Source of the DNA: Latilactobacillus curvatus JCM 1096 = DSM 20019
Lineage (GTDB): Bacteria; Bacillota; Bacilli; Lactobacillales; Lactobacillaceae
Direction of reading: 5' to 3'
DNA length: 64,000 bases
NCBI RefSeq assembly: GCF_004101845.1
Contig: NZ_CP026116.1
Coordinates: 1,116,001 to 1,180,000, forward strand
This document shows, in pieces, positions 35,664 to 45,593 of this stretch (position 1 is its first letter; the number at the start of each line of letters is the position of its first letter). A program made the translations under genes and the position numbers. The notes under the pieces were generated by a model, which saw nothing but the letters and a program-made list of their open reading frames with translations, did no database searches and was not told where the DNA came from.

Positions 35664-37089
35664 TACTTATGCTACTTCTTTTTCGATTATTTCGACTAAG
35701 AATACTGTTTAATTCAATTGCGCTAAATAATAATAAAGTTGGTACAATAAAGAATCGATACCGCGTTTGAATCTCAATCAATAAATGAACTAGAAAATAA
35801 CCAATCATTAAAATCATAAAAAGTTGTCCTGATTGCCGTTTCTGAAATAATAACCTAAATACGCCCACTACCGATAGACAAATCATCAACGTATAAAAAA
35901 GCATCTGCACGGCTAGTAACACTTGATAATTTTTTTCTGTCACTTTTTGCCGTGCACCACTCCAACTTAATGCAGAATCCTGATAGGACCACATGATAAA
36001 ACTCTTTTTTACAAATAATTTCATTAATTGTGTCTCATCAGAAAGCCGCTCCTTAATTATTTTTCTCCCAACCTTATCGCGTTGCCGACCAATCGGGTAT
36101 TTATCCAATAATTGTAAGTCTTTATTCGAATACATTCCGTTGGTTTCATAATTAAGCCCCGTTACGAATTTCCAAGTATTTGACCGGTTTTCTAATTTAT
36201 ATTGACTAATCTGTGTTGCTTGAACACTGACATTTACACCACTAACAACTAACTGATAACCACTTAAAATTGCAATTATCAATATTAATTTAGTTAGCCA
36301 GTGACTATGATATTTAGCATGGTTTTTATAAAAAATAATAAATAATAAAACCGCAAGGATTATAAATGGCCCTAATGGTCGGACAATATTCCCTAACCCT
36401 AAGAATAACCCGCTACAAAATACCATTCCCCAGGTATCATATTTAATCAGTAAATAAAAACCAATATAAAAAAATAGAGTCGCAATATACTGGTTTGTCA
36501 GTACATTAGTGTAAAAAATAAACGGCGGATAAAACGCAACTAGGGTTAATCCAATCAGACCAATTTTCTGATTAAACAATTGCTTACCCAGCAGATAGAT
36601 TATTAGGGCTATGAACAATGACAATATAATATTTATAAATTTGATGATCATAACACTGGTTCCAAATATTCGAATAATACCTGCTTCATATAATACAAAA
36701 CCTAATTGATAAGGCCAATTCAAAAAATAATTATTCTTCATGAATGAAAAATCACCACTGGCAGCTTTTAATGCAGCATTATGTAATACCAAAAAATCAG
36801 ATGTTGGTTGGGTATCGATTCTTAGAACCCAAATCAACTTAATAATAAAGCTGGCTACCAAAACAATTAACATCGCCTGCTTAATCGTAAAAAAGCGCTG
36901 TAGTAGAAAAATGATTACTATTCCAATAATTACCATTGTAATTACAAATATATTGAGCTTAAGGGACCGACTTGCAACTTCCTTTCCCTCAAACCATATT
37001 GCACCCAATGCTACACTTCCCCACAACACTAGGGTAATTATTACCAACACTTTATTTGTAATAAGTTGGTTTATTTTTTCAAAATTCAT
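35647..37089 (-). CDS. GT39/ArnT-like polytopic glycosyltransferase
   Basis: 480 residues with about eleven membrane segments. The first outside loop has acidic residues after the first helices (RIDTQPTSDF), as in GT-C enzymes that use lipid-linked sugars outside the membrane. GGAGACAGG precedes the ATG. Likely decorates a surface polymer; the acceptor is unknown. Downstream genes are broken, so this may be the last working gene of that transcript. Confidence 0.75.
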   Translation of the reverse strand: MNFEKINQLITNKVLVIITLVLWGSVALGAIWFEGKEVASRSLKLNIFVITMVIIGIVIIFLLQRFFTIKQAMLIVLVASFIIKLIWVLRIDTQPTSDFLVLHNAALKAASGDFSFMKNNYFLNWPYQLGFVLYEAGIIRIFGTSVMIIKFINIILSLFIALIIYLLGKQLFNQKIGLIGLTLVAFYPPFIFYTNVLTNQYIATLFFYIGFYLLIKYDTWGMVFCSGLFLGLGNIVRPLGPFIILAVLLFIIFYKNHAKYHSHWLTKLILIIAILSGYQLVVSGVNVSVQATQISQYKLENRSNTWKFVTGLNYETNGMYSNKDLQLLDKYPIGRQRDKVGRKIIKERLSDETQLMKLFVKKSFIMWSYQDSALSWSGARQKVTEKNYQVLLAVQMLFYTLMICLSVVGVFRLLFQKRQSGQLFMILMIGYFLVHLLIEIQTRYRFFIVPTLLLFSAIELNSILSRNNRKRSSISNEGEK

Positions 37090-37289
37090 TAACCTGTCTC
37101 CCTATCAAATAATTGACTATATATCCACCATTATACCAATAATCATTGGAACCTTTTATATTTTTCGAGAATCTCTCTCTTTTTAACACTTTCTAAATGT
37201 ATTAATTAGTATTGATTTCTATGTCGTTATTAATCCTACTGTTTAAAAAAAAGTCCTCAGGCCTTCACTGATAGTCTAAATTATTTAAA

Positions 37290-38225
37290 GTTGGATTTAT
37301 ATTTAATCATAAGGTAAATTACAAGTTTAATCCGAACAAGCTCGGAATTTCTCAATAACATTTTGTCTCTGGTTAATCTTTAATGGGTAATTATTAATCA
37401 AGTCCAGTAAAGTAACTGAAGTTTGTACACTTTGACAAGAACCAGCGTAACCTACAGTTAAAATACCGGTTACAACCACGTTCCATGGTAAATAGGCATG
37501 CCAGAAATAAACATCACGTTACATTTATCCTCAAGTACTTGGTGGTTTGAAAACTCTTTTCCATGGTCAACGGTGATCGATTTCACTTGCGAACCAAAGA
37601 CTTCCATAATACTATCAAATACAGTATTTGATGCCTCTGAAGTAGGATTTGTCACTTTAAGTGCCGTAATAAACATGATTTACATTCAATAAATGTGCCC
37701 AAATAAGCTTTAGACTCACCTCGTCTTTATAAAACAGTGTCAACTTCTCAATACCCAAAATCATAACGATTATTAACATTGATTGGACGTTATTTAATTG
37801 ATTTACCAGTCATAAATATCAATCGTTTTTCTTTAGTGAGTTTCTGATAAATATTACGGTTCGGTAAATTGGTTAAGTCAAATTTGAGTTGATCAGTATT
37901 AAGCCGATGATAAATGAAACCAATCCAAAATTAAACATATTAGCAATCATTTCAAGTGATCAGGTAAATCTTAATTTTCAATCAAGTGTTGTTTATCAGG
38001 GTTTAAAATTGGATAGCGACCGTAAGCTTTTCGTTTTAATTTGACATCAAGCTGCCTAATTCAGCATTATAAGAGTGAATACGTTGTAATTCATAGTGAA
38101 TAGTTGATTTAGCAGCGCCCATAACTTAATACTACCTTCAAAGTCAAGTTGTCCTAATCGTCCACGTTAGAATTGTGTTAAGAGTGCCCAAAGTAATATC
38201 CTCCTTTATGATTGGATTAAATTAC
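37290..38225 (-). pseudogene. IS30-family transposase remnant
   Basis: Fragments in several frames along the minus strand. Near 38085 a segment reads KSTIHYELQRIHSYNAEL, typical of the IS30 N-terminal half. At 37470-37676 the integrase core appears with SITVDHGKEFS. Near 37350 a C-terminal piece occurs. Many stops and frameshifts separate them, so the element is old and dead. I could not define clean inverted repeats or target duplication. The remaining bases 37090-37290 and 38225-38283 show no gene. Confidence 0.7.
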
Positions 38226-38283
38226 AATCATTACTAAGAGATTACTTTGGGCTTTTTCTGTTCGAATTAATTTTAGAACTTGC

Positions 38284-38330
38284 AAAAAAAACCTCATAAT
38301 TATTAGACTCTTTGTCCAACAATTATGAGG
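38284..38330 (-). terminator. Terminator of the amidase gene
   Basis: CCTCATAATT...AATTATGAGG with a long loop, followed by eight T on the minus strand. Confidence 0.8.
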
Positions 38331-38385
38331 CCCTTTAACTTCAAGCTCTATTGATATTTCTAAAATACATTAACATGATATTTAC

Positions 38386-40305
38386 TTAAATACCATTAGC
38401 TAAATCACGTGCGAATTTTGCCTTAGAAACACCCATAGATTGCAGATACCCATAAGGATCAACATGATCAACTTCATGATAAGCATTAGAAATCCAAAGA
38501 TGTGTTTTAATGCCTTTTCCATCTTGGTCAAGCTTATATGATATTCCTGCTTGGTCAGCCAGGAATCTTAGCAACCGTACATATGCCTGATAATCCTTTG
38601 CAAACGTTGCTTGGTCGTTAGTTCTCGCTAACTCTACTTGAGCAAAAGCCTTACCATTTCCTGTTGGACCACATCCCCAGCTCATCCGTCCTACTGGTGC
38701 TGTCTGAATAATCCGACCACCGTGACCAACCCAATGAGTAACGTATGCACTGGTCCAGTGATCTTTCATGTAAGCAACTTCATTTTCTAATGCATTAGGG
38801 TTACTTGCTTCAGCTGGTGTACCAGATTCATGTGCAACAATAAATTCATTGGAACTAGTATTATTAGGTAGTCCACTAATCATATCTTTATTAACTGTAA
38901 TCGTTTTAGCATGCATATCAGCAGCTGAAACGTATTGATTAGTTCCAACTCTATACCAAATGGCACCAGTCTTATCAATTGCCTTTTGAGTGATCACCCA
39001 ACTAGAATATACTGGTAGATTTTTAACTTTATTATTGAGGCTATCGCGCGTAACAGCGCCATTATAGTTTGAAACCATCAGCACACCAGAATATCCTTCA
39101 AAACGTTGAAACATACTTTCTTGTTGATTTGTGACTTCGTTAGCATTGACAAATTGATCTGAACTAACTTTGTACCACTTAGTTCCATAACCATCTGTAC
39201 CAATACCGCTAACTTGCCAGCGGGTTTGATACTTCAAATGACCATTGACTTTACCAACTGAATTTCTAGTATCTGTTCCTTTATTATTTAAAACAGTAAC
39301 AATTCCCTTTTGGTCTTGAATGTTATTAATGTGTTTTTCGGTACCATCTAACACTCTCACATCTTTTGAAGAAAGATATTCTTCTCCGCTAACCTTATAA
39401 TAAACTGTCCCATCAGCGGCTTGGACTGTTGAAGAAGCTAACCAATTGGACTTATAAGGTAACTTACGAGTGATTTGTCCATTATTTGTCATAAGATTAC
39501 CACCAGCACCGTTAGTGATTGACAGCGTTACCGTTCCAATTTTTTGGGGATTATGAAATACTGATTGACCCTCTAAATAACAGTCACTAGCACGGATATA
39601 AGCATTTGTTGAGACCATATACCAAACATCCCCAAAGACATCAGTCCCTTTTCGGAAAGTTTGCCATCTGGAATTCATGCCTAAGTAGCGGAACATCTCG
39701 CCAGAATTAGAAACCATAGCAGTTCCCTGGGCTGCTTTGACTTTTACAATGCCTTTAATATTTGAGGTTGAAACCATCATATTGGTTCCGTATAAAAAGA
39801 CATCTTTTGCTAAAATATATTCTGTGCCACTAACTTTATACCAAACCTGACCAGATTTATCGATTGCTTTTTTACTGATTAACCAGGCTGACTTAAATCC
39901 CAGTACTCTAGTTCTAGCACCGGTTTTCTCATCCATTAATGTTGTTCCCTGTTTATTCTTAACTCTAATTTTACCTTGAATATTTGTAATCTGCGTCAAT
40001 CCAGACACTTGTGCCGCTTTTGTTTCACCCTTTAGGGTCTCCTGTACCGATTGAGCAGAGCTACTACTAGCAGCTTGAGTGTTACTCTGTGTGTCAGACT
40101 GAGTTAAAGCACTCGACTGGTCTGAACTTGATACTTGATTACTAGCACTCGTAGTAAGCTCTGATTGACTTGTACTCGTCAGCTGCTTAGATACAACGTT
40201 GGCTTGACTCACATTTTGAGTAGCTGCTTCAGCAGAATGCGCACTGATCACCTGCAATAAAGCAATGGAACTGACCATTATTAGTGAAATTTTCTTTTTA
40301 TTCAA
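38386..40305 (-). CDS. Secreted N-acetylmuramoyl-L-alanine amidase with five SH3/GW-like repeats
   Basis: 639 residues. Signal peptide about 1-28 (cut after SAEA), then a Ser/Thr/Gln-rich linker to about 95. Five repeats of roughly 65-75 residues follow (pattern W..S...DK.G.VWYKVS...Y...D), resembling wall-binding SH3_8/GW modules. A C-terminal amidase_2 domain covers about 486-639, with zinc-ligand candidates H492 and H614. TTG start with GGGAG 8 bp upstream. It follows a lipoprotein gene by 12 bp. Order (binding modules first, enzyme last) and the catalytic end resemble phage-type lysins, but no phage genes are near. Confidence 0.87.
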   Translation of the reverse strand: MNKKKISLIMVSSIALLQVISAHSAEAATQNVSQANVVSKQLTSTSQSELTTSASNQVSSSDQSSALTQSDTQSNTQAASSSSAQSVQETLKGETKAAQVSGLTQITNIQGKIRVKNKQGTTLMDEKTGARTRVLGFKSAWLISKKAIDKSGQVWYKVSGTEYILAKDVFLYGTNMMVSTSNIKGIVKVKAAQGTAMVSNSGEMFRYLGMNSRWQTFRKGTDVFGDVWYMVSTNAYIRASDCYLEGQSVFHNPQKIGTVTLSITNGAGGNLMTNNGQITRKLPYKSNWLASSTVQAADGTVYYKVSGEEYLSSKDVRVLDGTEKHINNIQDQKGIVTVLNNKGTDTRNSVGKVNGHLKYQTRWQVSGIGTDGYGTKWYKVSSDQFVNANEVTNQQESMFQRFEGYSGVLMVSNYNGAVTRDSLNNKVKNLPVYSSWVITQKAIDKTGAIWYRVGTNQYVSAADMHAKTITVNKDMISGLPNNTSSNEFIVAHESGTPAEASNPNALENEVAYMKDHWTSAYVTHWVGHGGRIIQTAPVGRMSWGCGPTGNGKAFAQVELARTNDQATFAKDYQAYVRLLRFLADQAGISYKLDQDGKGIKTHLWISNAYHEVDHVDPYGYLQSMGVSKAKFARDLANGI

Positions 40306-40317
40306 TACGTAAACTCC

Positions 40318-40779
40318 CTATTTTTTCCAATCGACTAGCCCGTCATTAAAATGATTTTTATCGGTAAACTTAAATGTTTCTTGCTGCTTGTCTTTACCAG
40401 CATTTTTAACCTTAAGTATTTGTTCAATAATCAAACTATCTTTCGTTTCCTTTAAAATTTGATAGGTCCCCCGGTTAGTCATACCACTCGCATCCGATAC
40501 CTGAACAATTGTGCCATCTTCATTATATGTAACTTTAGTATCGTTACTATACCAGGTACCAAGTATTGAATATTGAAATTTTCCATCCGTATTTTTCCCA
40601 GAAGTTGTCGATTGAGCACTTGAACTTGTCGCCGATTTTTTAGTACTGCTCTTTTCGTTTTTTTGTACCGTTACACTTTTTTTACTAGAACTTACCTTGG
40701 CCTGATCAGTTTTATTCCCACAAGCAACCAACAGTAAGCTCATTAAAATAATAGTGACCCCCACGCTTCTTTTCTTCAA
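40318..40779 (-). CDS. Small Ser/Lys-rich lipoprotein
   Basis: 153 residues with lipobox LLVAC (Cys20), a Ser/Lys/Thr-rich linker to about 62, and a compact C-terminal domain (GTWYSNDTKVTYNEDGTIVQ) of lipocalin-like beta pattern. TTG start, about seven bases after a GGGGGGA site. Likely co-transcribed with the amidase. Function unknown. Confidence 0.8.
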   Translation of the reverse strand: MKKRSVGVTIILMSLLLVACGNKTDQAKVSSSKKSVTVQKNEKSSTKKSATSSSAQSTTSGKNTDGKFQYSILGTWYSNDTKVTYNEDGTIVQVSDASGMTNRGTYQILKETKDSLIIEQILKVKNAGKDKQQETFKFTDKNHFNDGLVDWKK

Positions 40780-40873
40780 ATAAATCCCCCCACTTTTTCA
40801 GTTCCTATAAAAATATAGCATATCTTAAGAAATATTTAAATATTTTCCTTCACATCTTTAATTATTTAGGCAG

Positions 40874-42505
40874 TTACTCTTCGATAATAAACTGGTTTGA
40901 AAATAAACAAAATACTGTCAAAAAACTGATTAAAAAACTAATTTTAGCGACCACTGTATATCCATAACTGACATCAATTTGATTAATCCCTTTTTTCAAA
41001 TTAAGACTTACTGTCCCAAATTTTGTTCTATCAGGTACGGTATTTTGATTATTAATTCTAGTAATAATTCCTTTATAATAAAGAATTGGTAATTTAATTT
41101 TACTATTCTTAGTTGACTTAACCGTCATTTTAAAATGATCCTTACTAATGATTCTCATTGGTTTAATCTGACCACCATTGTATTCTTTTTTAACTATTAG
41201 ATGTTCTGTATTTAAAAGAGCCGCTTTAGGATAGTAATCTTTTTGTCTAAAGCGTTTGATTTTATTTAAATCATTATTTCTGATTACTGATAATTCAGGG
41301 GGAACTGATGTCTGGGCATGCCAAAGAATTCTAGCACCTGAAATCAACGTTATCATCAAAATGATTATGACTAACGACGGAACTAATCTCCAGAACTTTC
41401 CCATATATTTAGCCCCAACTGAACATAAATGCGCTAAATAAAGTGCTACAAAAAAGCAAAAAATATTTAAAAAACGACCAGGATATTGAATAATGCTGAC
41501 TGGTGTTTGCTGCAATGCCCACCACGGTATAACCGTCGTAGTCATTATTAAAATCACTAGTGAAATTATCCCTATCGTTCGATATAATGTTTTTTCTAAC
41601 CAGACTGTCATAAGTATTATTACCACCGTGCTCAGAAAAACAATCCCTATCGTATAGGTTCTAAAATCTAATGAAAATGAATACCTAATTAATTGTTCTA
41701 AGCTCTTGGTTACTTGCTTAAAATCAAATGGTTGAGGCATATTAATCGTTTGAAATCTTTTTTGTTCCAACATTGGTCCCCAATAAGCCATTGTCATAGT
41801 CAAACAACCAGCTACAAATAACAAAAATTTTTTCGTTATATAGATTAAGTAAGTACGATTAAATTTTTTTTGAACTAAAAAGCTGAATAAAACACAGCAT
41901 AAACCAAAACTAGTCGTTACAATAGAAAGTACATGAGAATACAAAATAAGACTAAAGAAAATAATCACCCAACGTAACTGTTTTGGCTGTTGTCGTAATA
42001 AATTATAAAAGCACAAAAATAACGGCGGTATAAATATGTAAGCAATGTATTCACCTAACCCCCAACGGTACATTACACTAGAATTACGAATGAAAGAAAA
42101 AGTATAAATCAATGCAAATAATATGCCAAATAACTGTTCCCCTGAGAATTTAATTGCTGATATATAACTAGAAACTAGTGTTAAAAAAGTTACTAAGGTT
42201 AGAAATAGTAAAAATCCAGACACCGGTCCGAATATTACTGTCAATAAATGCATCGGGTAAATTGTCAACCATGGATAGAATAATGCTGTGGCATTTCCAA
42301 CACCGCCCCAATCATTAAAATTGATTGGAGAATACCAAATATGTCTTAATGATAAAGCGCGATTCAGATGAAAATAACCATCTAAACTATCGCGAGCAAT
42401 TAATGTATGCTGGGGTGCCATCAAATAAGTATAAAAAATACTTAGTACAACGAATAAAATGATAATACCTATTAATTTATTATTTTTCTTAATAACTTTA
42501 ACCAT
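40874..42505 (-). CDS. Large polytopic membrane protein (PTPS-related/YfhO-like)
   Basis: 543 residues with about twelve membrane segments. DSLDGYFHLNRALSLRH after the first helix resembles membrane proteins annotated as 6-pyruvoyl-tetrahydropterin-synthase-related, which look like GT-C glycosyltransferases. A C-terminal extracytoplasmic beta-rich part (about 400-525) precedes a last helix. AGGTGA before ATG. A role in surface glycan decoration is plausible but not shown. Confidence 0.65.
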   Translation of the reverse strand: MVKVIKKNNKLIGIIILFVVLSIFYTYLMAPQHTLIARDSLDGYFHLNRALSLRHIWYSPINFNDWGGVGNATALFYPWLTIYPMHLLTVIFGPVSGFLLFLTLVTFLTLVSSYISAIKFSGEQLFGILFALIYTFSFIRNSSVMYRWGLGEYIAYIFIPPLFLCFYNLLRQQPKQLRWVIIFFSLILYSHVLSIVTTSFGLCCVLFSFLVQKKFNRTYLIYITKKFLLFVAGCLTMTMAYWGPMLEQKRFQTINMPQPFDFKQVTKSLEQLIRYSFSLDFRTYTIGIVFLSTVVIILMTVWLEKTLYRTIGIISLVILIMTTTVIPWWALQQTPVSIIQYPGRFLNIFCFFVALYLAHLCSVGAKYMGKFWRLVPSLVIIILMITLISGARILWHAQTSVPPELSVIRNNDLNKIKRFRQKDYYPKAALLNTEHLIVKKEYNGGQIKPMRIISKDHFKMTVKSTKNSKIKLPILYYKGIITRINNQNTVPDRTKFGTVSLNLKKGINQIDVSYGYTVVAKISFLISFLTVFCLFSNQFIIEE

Positions 42506-42554
42506 TCAGTCACCTTTTTTTATCTACCAATTTATTTTCAGTCTAATTATACCC

Positions 42555-42605
42555 AAAAAAAGCACAAAATGCACCCCGATTTAATGGGTAACATCTTGTG
42601 CTTTT
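42555..42605 (-). terminator. Terminator of the nagA-nagR operon
   Basis: AAAAGCACAA...TTGTGCTTTTTTT with an inner ACCC/GGGG pairing, just after the nagR stop. Confidence 0.85.
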
Positions 42606-42611
42606 CCGTAG

Positions 42612-43313
42612 TTATCTTTCCAAATAAAATTCAAATCGTTCGCCCACATATTGGGTGCGGACATACTCGAAAGGTTCGCCGTTTGATAAGAAGGAAACTT
42701 GTCGTAATTTCAAGATTGGGCCATTACGCTTAATGTCGAGATATTCGGCAATTCGTTCTGAGGCGAGTTGGGCTGAGACGGTTTGTTGTGCGCCGCCCAT
42801 TTCGTAGCCCCCTTTTTCGGCTAATGCTTTATAGAAGGAAGACGTGATTTCAGCTTTACTGAAATCTGCAACTAAGCTTTGTGGCACGGTTGCCACTTCA
42901 AAACAGATGGGCACATTGTCGGCATAGCGAATCCGTTCCATGCGGAGCACCTGCTCGCCATCTTTTAACTGGAGCTTTTCAGCTTCGCTAAGTGATGGGT
43001 TGGCAATGTGGAACGAAATGGTTTTACTAGATGGCTGCTTACCTTGGGCAGTCATTAGATCGGTAAAACTAGTGACGCCGGACATTTTTTCTTGCACCTT
43101 TTGGTTAGCGACATATGTCCCGGCCCCGATGCGGCGTTCCAAAATTCCTTCGTCGACTAATGTTTGAACGGCTTGTCGTAACGTCATTCGCGACACTTCG
43201 AAATTTAAAGCAAGCTCCCGTTCTGAAGGAATTCGATCTCCAATCGACCACTTGCCGGCTTCAATATCCTTTTTGAGTTGATTATGAATTTGAATATAAA
43301 CAGGTGATTCCAT
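42612..43313 (-). CDS. nagR: GntR/HutC-family regulator, NagR (YvoA) type
   Basis: 233 residues: winged helix-turn-helix at about 1-70 (PVYIQIHNQL, SERELALNFEVSRMTLRQAV) and a UTRA effector domain. ATG 43313 is chosen for AGGAG at 9 bp; an upstream GTG abuts that site. It is 9 bp after nagA. NagR-type proteins bind amino-sugar phosphates and repress nag genes; a matching operator lies in the nagA promoter. Confidence 0.92.
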   Translation of the reverse strand: MESPVYIQIHNQLKKDIEAGKWSIGDRIPSERELALNFEVSRMTLRQAVQTLVDEGILERRIGAGTYVANQKVQEKMSGVTSFTDLMTAQGKQPSSKTISFHIANPSLSEAEKLQLKDGEQVLRMERIRYADNVPICFEVATVPQSLVADFSKAEITSSFYKALAEKGGYEMGGAQQTVSAQLASERIAEYLDIKRNGPILKLRQVSFLSNGEPFEYVRTQYVGERFEFYLER

Positions 43314-43331
43314 GGGACACACTCCTAAATA

Positions 43332-44471
43332 TTAATGTTGATAGCCGTTCCCAAAGCTGTAAGTTGCGACTAAGTTTTGTTGATGATCTAAGATGTTGAA
43401 ATCAGCATCCCGACCTTCTTCTAATTTACCTTTTTGTGTTAAGCCAAATTCTTCGGCTTGGTTGACACTTGACATCATAACGGCTTCAAACGTTTCACAA
43501 CCTGTGAATGTTTGGATGTTCTTGAAGGCATCGATATATGTTAACACTGATCCGGCTAAAGTGCCATCTTCTAAGCGAGCTTGTTTGTCTTTAACAATGA
43601 CTTTTTGGCCGCCTAATTCACTTTCGCCTTCAGCAATCCCTTTAGCCCGCATTGAATCAGTCACAAGGTCGATCCGTTCTGCACCTTTTTGTTCGTAAGC
43701 TAATTTAATCATGTCAGGCACGATATGGAAACCATCAGCGATTAATTCAGCGTACATGTTGTCTTCTAACATTGCGTGACCTGTAACACCAGGTTCGCGG
43801 TGCTTGAATTCACGTTGGGCATTGTATAAATGGGTAACATGCGTTGCTTTACTTTCAAGCATTTGTTCACGCGTTGCATTACTATGACCAACTGAAGGCA
43901 CGATGTTGTGTGCTAAGCAGTAGTCTTCGAATGCTTTTGAACCAGGATCTTCTGGTGCATAAGTAATTAAACGCACGCGGTTACCTGATAACTTATTCCA
44001 TTCGTCCAATAAGTCAACGTCTGGATCTTTAATGAATTGTTCTGGTTGAGCACCCTTGAAGATTGGTGCGATGAATGGGCCTTCCAAATGAACACCTTGA
44101 ATTAATGGGTTCTTTTCAGCCGCTGCTTTAACACCGCGCATAGCATTAGCAATGTTTTCGTTTGATTGCGTCATCGTTGTTGCAAATAAGGTTGTGACCC
44201 CTTCATTTTGCATCATCTTAGTTGCCATTTCGTCGATTTGGTCAGCATCGCCGTCCATTGCATCAAAACCATAACCACCGTGACAGTGAACGTCAATAAA
44301 GCCAGGAATGATTGTCTTGCCTTTAACGTCTTGAATTTCTTCGCCAGCTTGTGCCTTGTAGTCGAACATTGGGCCCACTGCCAAAATTTTATCATCGAAA
44401 CGAATATAACCGTCTTCGATAACGTCGTCACCTGTATAGATTACCGCATGTTTTAATACTTTTACTGCCAT
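43332..44471 (-). CDS. nagA: N-acetylglucosamine-6-phosphate deacetylase
   Basis: 379 residues of the amidohydrolase fold. H62/H64 in VHCHGGYGFD, HLEGPF and TDSMRA (active-site Asp) match NagA. It converts GlcNAc-6-P to GlcN-6-P and acetate, used for amino-sugar catabolism and wall recycling. First gene of an operon with nagR; nagB is not in this window. Confidence 0.96.
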   Translation of the reverse strand: MAVKVLKHAVIYTGDDVIEDGYIRFDDKILAVGPMFDYKAQAGEEIQDVKGKTIIPGFIDVHCHGGYGFDAMDGDADQIDEMATKMMQNEGVTTLFATTMTQSNENIANAMRGVKAAAEKNPLIQGVHLEGPFIAPIFKGAQPEQFIKDPDVDLLDEWNKLSGNRVRLITYAPEDPGSKAFEDYCLAHNIVPSVGHSNATREQMLESKATHVTHLYNAQREFKHREPGVTGHAMLEDNMYAELIADGFHIVPDMIKLAYEQKGAERIDLVTDSMRAKGIAEGESELGGQKVIVKDKQARLEDGTLAGSVLTYIDAFKNIQTFTGCETFEAVMMSSVNQAEEFGLTQKGKLEEGRDADFNILDHQQNLVATYSFGNGYQH

Positions 44472-44503
44472 TATCCATCCACCTCTATCTTTAAATTACC
44501 TCT

Positions 44504-44532
44504 AGTATAAATGGTATAGACCAAAATAACAA
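44504..44532 (-). promoter_or_regulatory. nagA promoter with embedded NagR operator
   Basis: -35 TTGTTA (44527-44532), 17-bp spacer, -10 TATACT (44504-44509). The spacer contains the palindrome TGGTCTATACCA (44512-44523), which matches the dre-type operator TGGTCTAGACCA known for NagR/DasR. NagR bound there would block RNA polymerase. Confidence 0.82.
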
Positions 44533-44612
44533 GGGATTCCGACTAAACTTTGAACCGTTTTCTTGTTAATTTGCTATACTATATTTATCCATTCATATTA
44601 AGGAGTTTAACG

Positions 44613-45527
44613 ATGTTAAAAATCGGTGTTATTGGACTAGGAAACATTGCACAAAAAGCATATTTACCTGTAATGGCGCAGATGCAAGACCGGGTCGATT
44701 GGGTCTTATGTACGCGCCAACCGGCTAAATTAGCGCAGCTTCAAGCGCAATATCATTTAGAAAGTGGCTGCCTATCATTTGACACATTACTCGAACAACC
44801 ACTCGACGCAGTTTTCATTCACACCCCAACTGCAACCCACTATCAATATGTTAAACAGGCCTTGCTCCATGGTTTACACGTTTTTGTCGATAAACCCTTA
44901 AGTGAAAATCCACTGGAAGTCGCCGAATTATACAAACTCGCGGCTAGCAAAGAACGGCTCTTAACGGTCGGCTTCAACCGCCGTTTTGCCCCATTTTTGC
45001 AAAAATTAAATCACTTACCCGATAAACAACTGATCAACATCACTAAAACACGCGTGGCAACGAGCCAACCAACGCCCTTTGCCATTTATGACCTGATGAT
45101 TCATACCATTGATACGGCGCTTTTCTTGGCTGATTCACTAGGTACCAATTACAAAATCCGTCCATACTGTCAGCAGGATGCAAACGGCAATTTACAACTC
45201 GCGCAATTAACCATTGAAACACCGCGCCAATTAATCAGCGCGACTTTAAATATGCAAAGTGGTACCAATCAAGAAATTGCAAGTCTCCAGACACCACACG
45301 GGTTATTCACTGTCGATAATCTAACGCGCTACACAACACAAGCGGCAGAAGACAGTCGTATTCAAACTGCAGCTGACTGGACGCCTACGCTTGAAACGCG
45401 GGGCTTTGCGCCAATGATTGATGCGTTTATTACTGCCCTTGAAACTAACGGCGCAAATCCTATCCCACTAGAAAGTAGCTTACTCACCCACCAACTCTGT
45501 CATGAGATGGTCCACTTTACAAAATAA
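44613..45527 (+). CDS. Gfo/Idh/MocA-family oxidoreductase
   Basis: 304 residues; Rossmann motif IGVIGLGNIAQ near 4-14, and DKPLSENP for the EKP-type catalytic Lys region. ATG 44613 follows AAGGAG; the longer frame from 44550 has no site. Similar MviM-like proteins occur widely with unknown substrates. It is divergent from nagA, so the NagR site at 44512-44523 might also affect it, though it lies 50 bp upstream of its -10 (TATACT, 44575-44580). Confidence 0.87.
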   Translation: MLKIGVIGLGNIAQKAYLPVMAQMQDRVDWVLCTRQPAKLAQLQAQYHLESGCLSFDTLLEQPLDAVFIHTPTATHYQYVKQALLHGLHVFVDKPLSENPLEVAELYKLAASKERLLTVGFNRRFAPFLQKLNHLPDKQLINITKTRVATSQPTPFAIYDLMIHTIDTALFLADSLGTNYKIRPYCQQDANGNLQLAQLTIETPRQLISATLNMQSGTNQEIASLQTPHGLFTVDNLTRYTTQAAEDSRIQTAADWTPTLETRGFAPMIDAFITALETNGANPIPLESSLLTHQLCHEMVHFTK

Positions 45528-45530
45528 TAT

Positions 45531-45576
45531 AAAAAAGCGTAACCCAATACAGTATTTGTATCAGGTTACGCTTTTT
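45531..45576. terminator. Bidirectional terminator
   Basis: AAAAAAGCGTAACC...GGTTACGCTTTTT between two convergent genes. Confidence 0.88.
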
Positions 45577-45593
45577 ACATGCTTGAGAGCACT

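Noticed and set aside
38386-40305. Prophage remnant suggested by the lysin-like amidase
   Set aside because: No holin, portal, tail or integrase genes nearby; a signal peptide and wall-binding repeats fit a host secreted enzyme.
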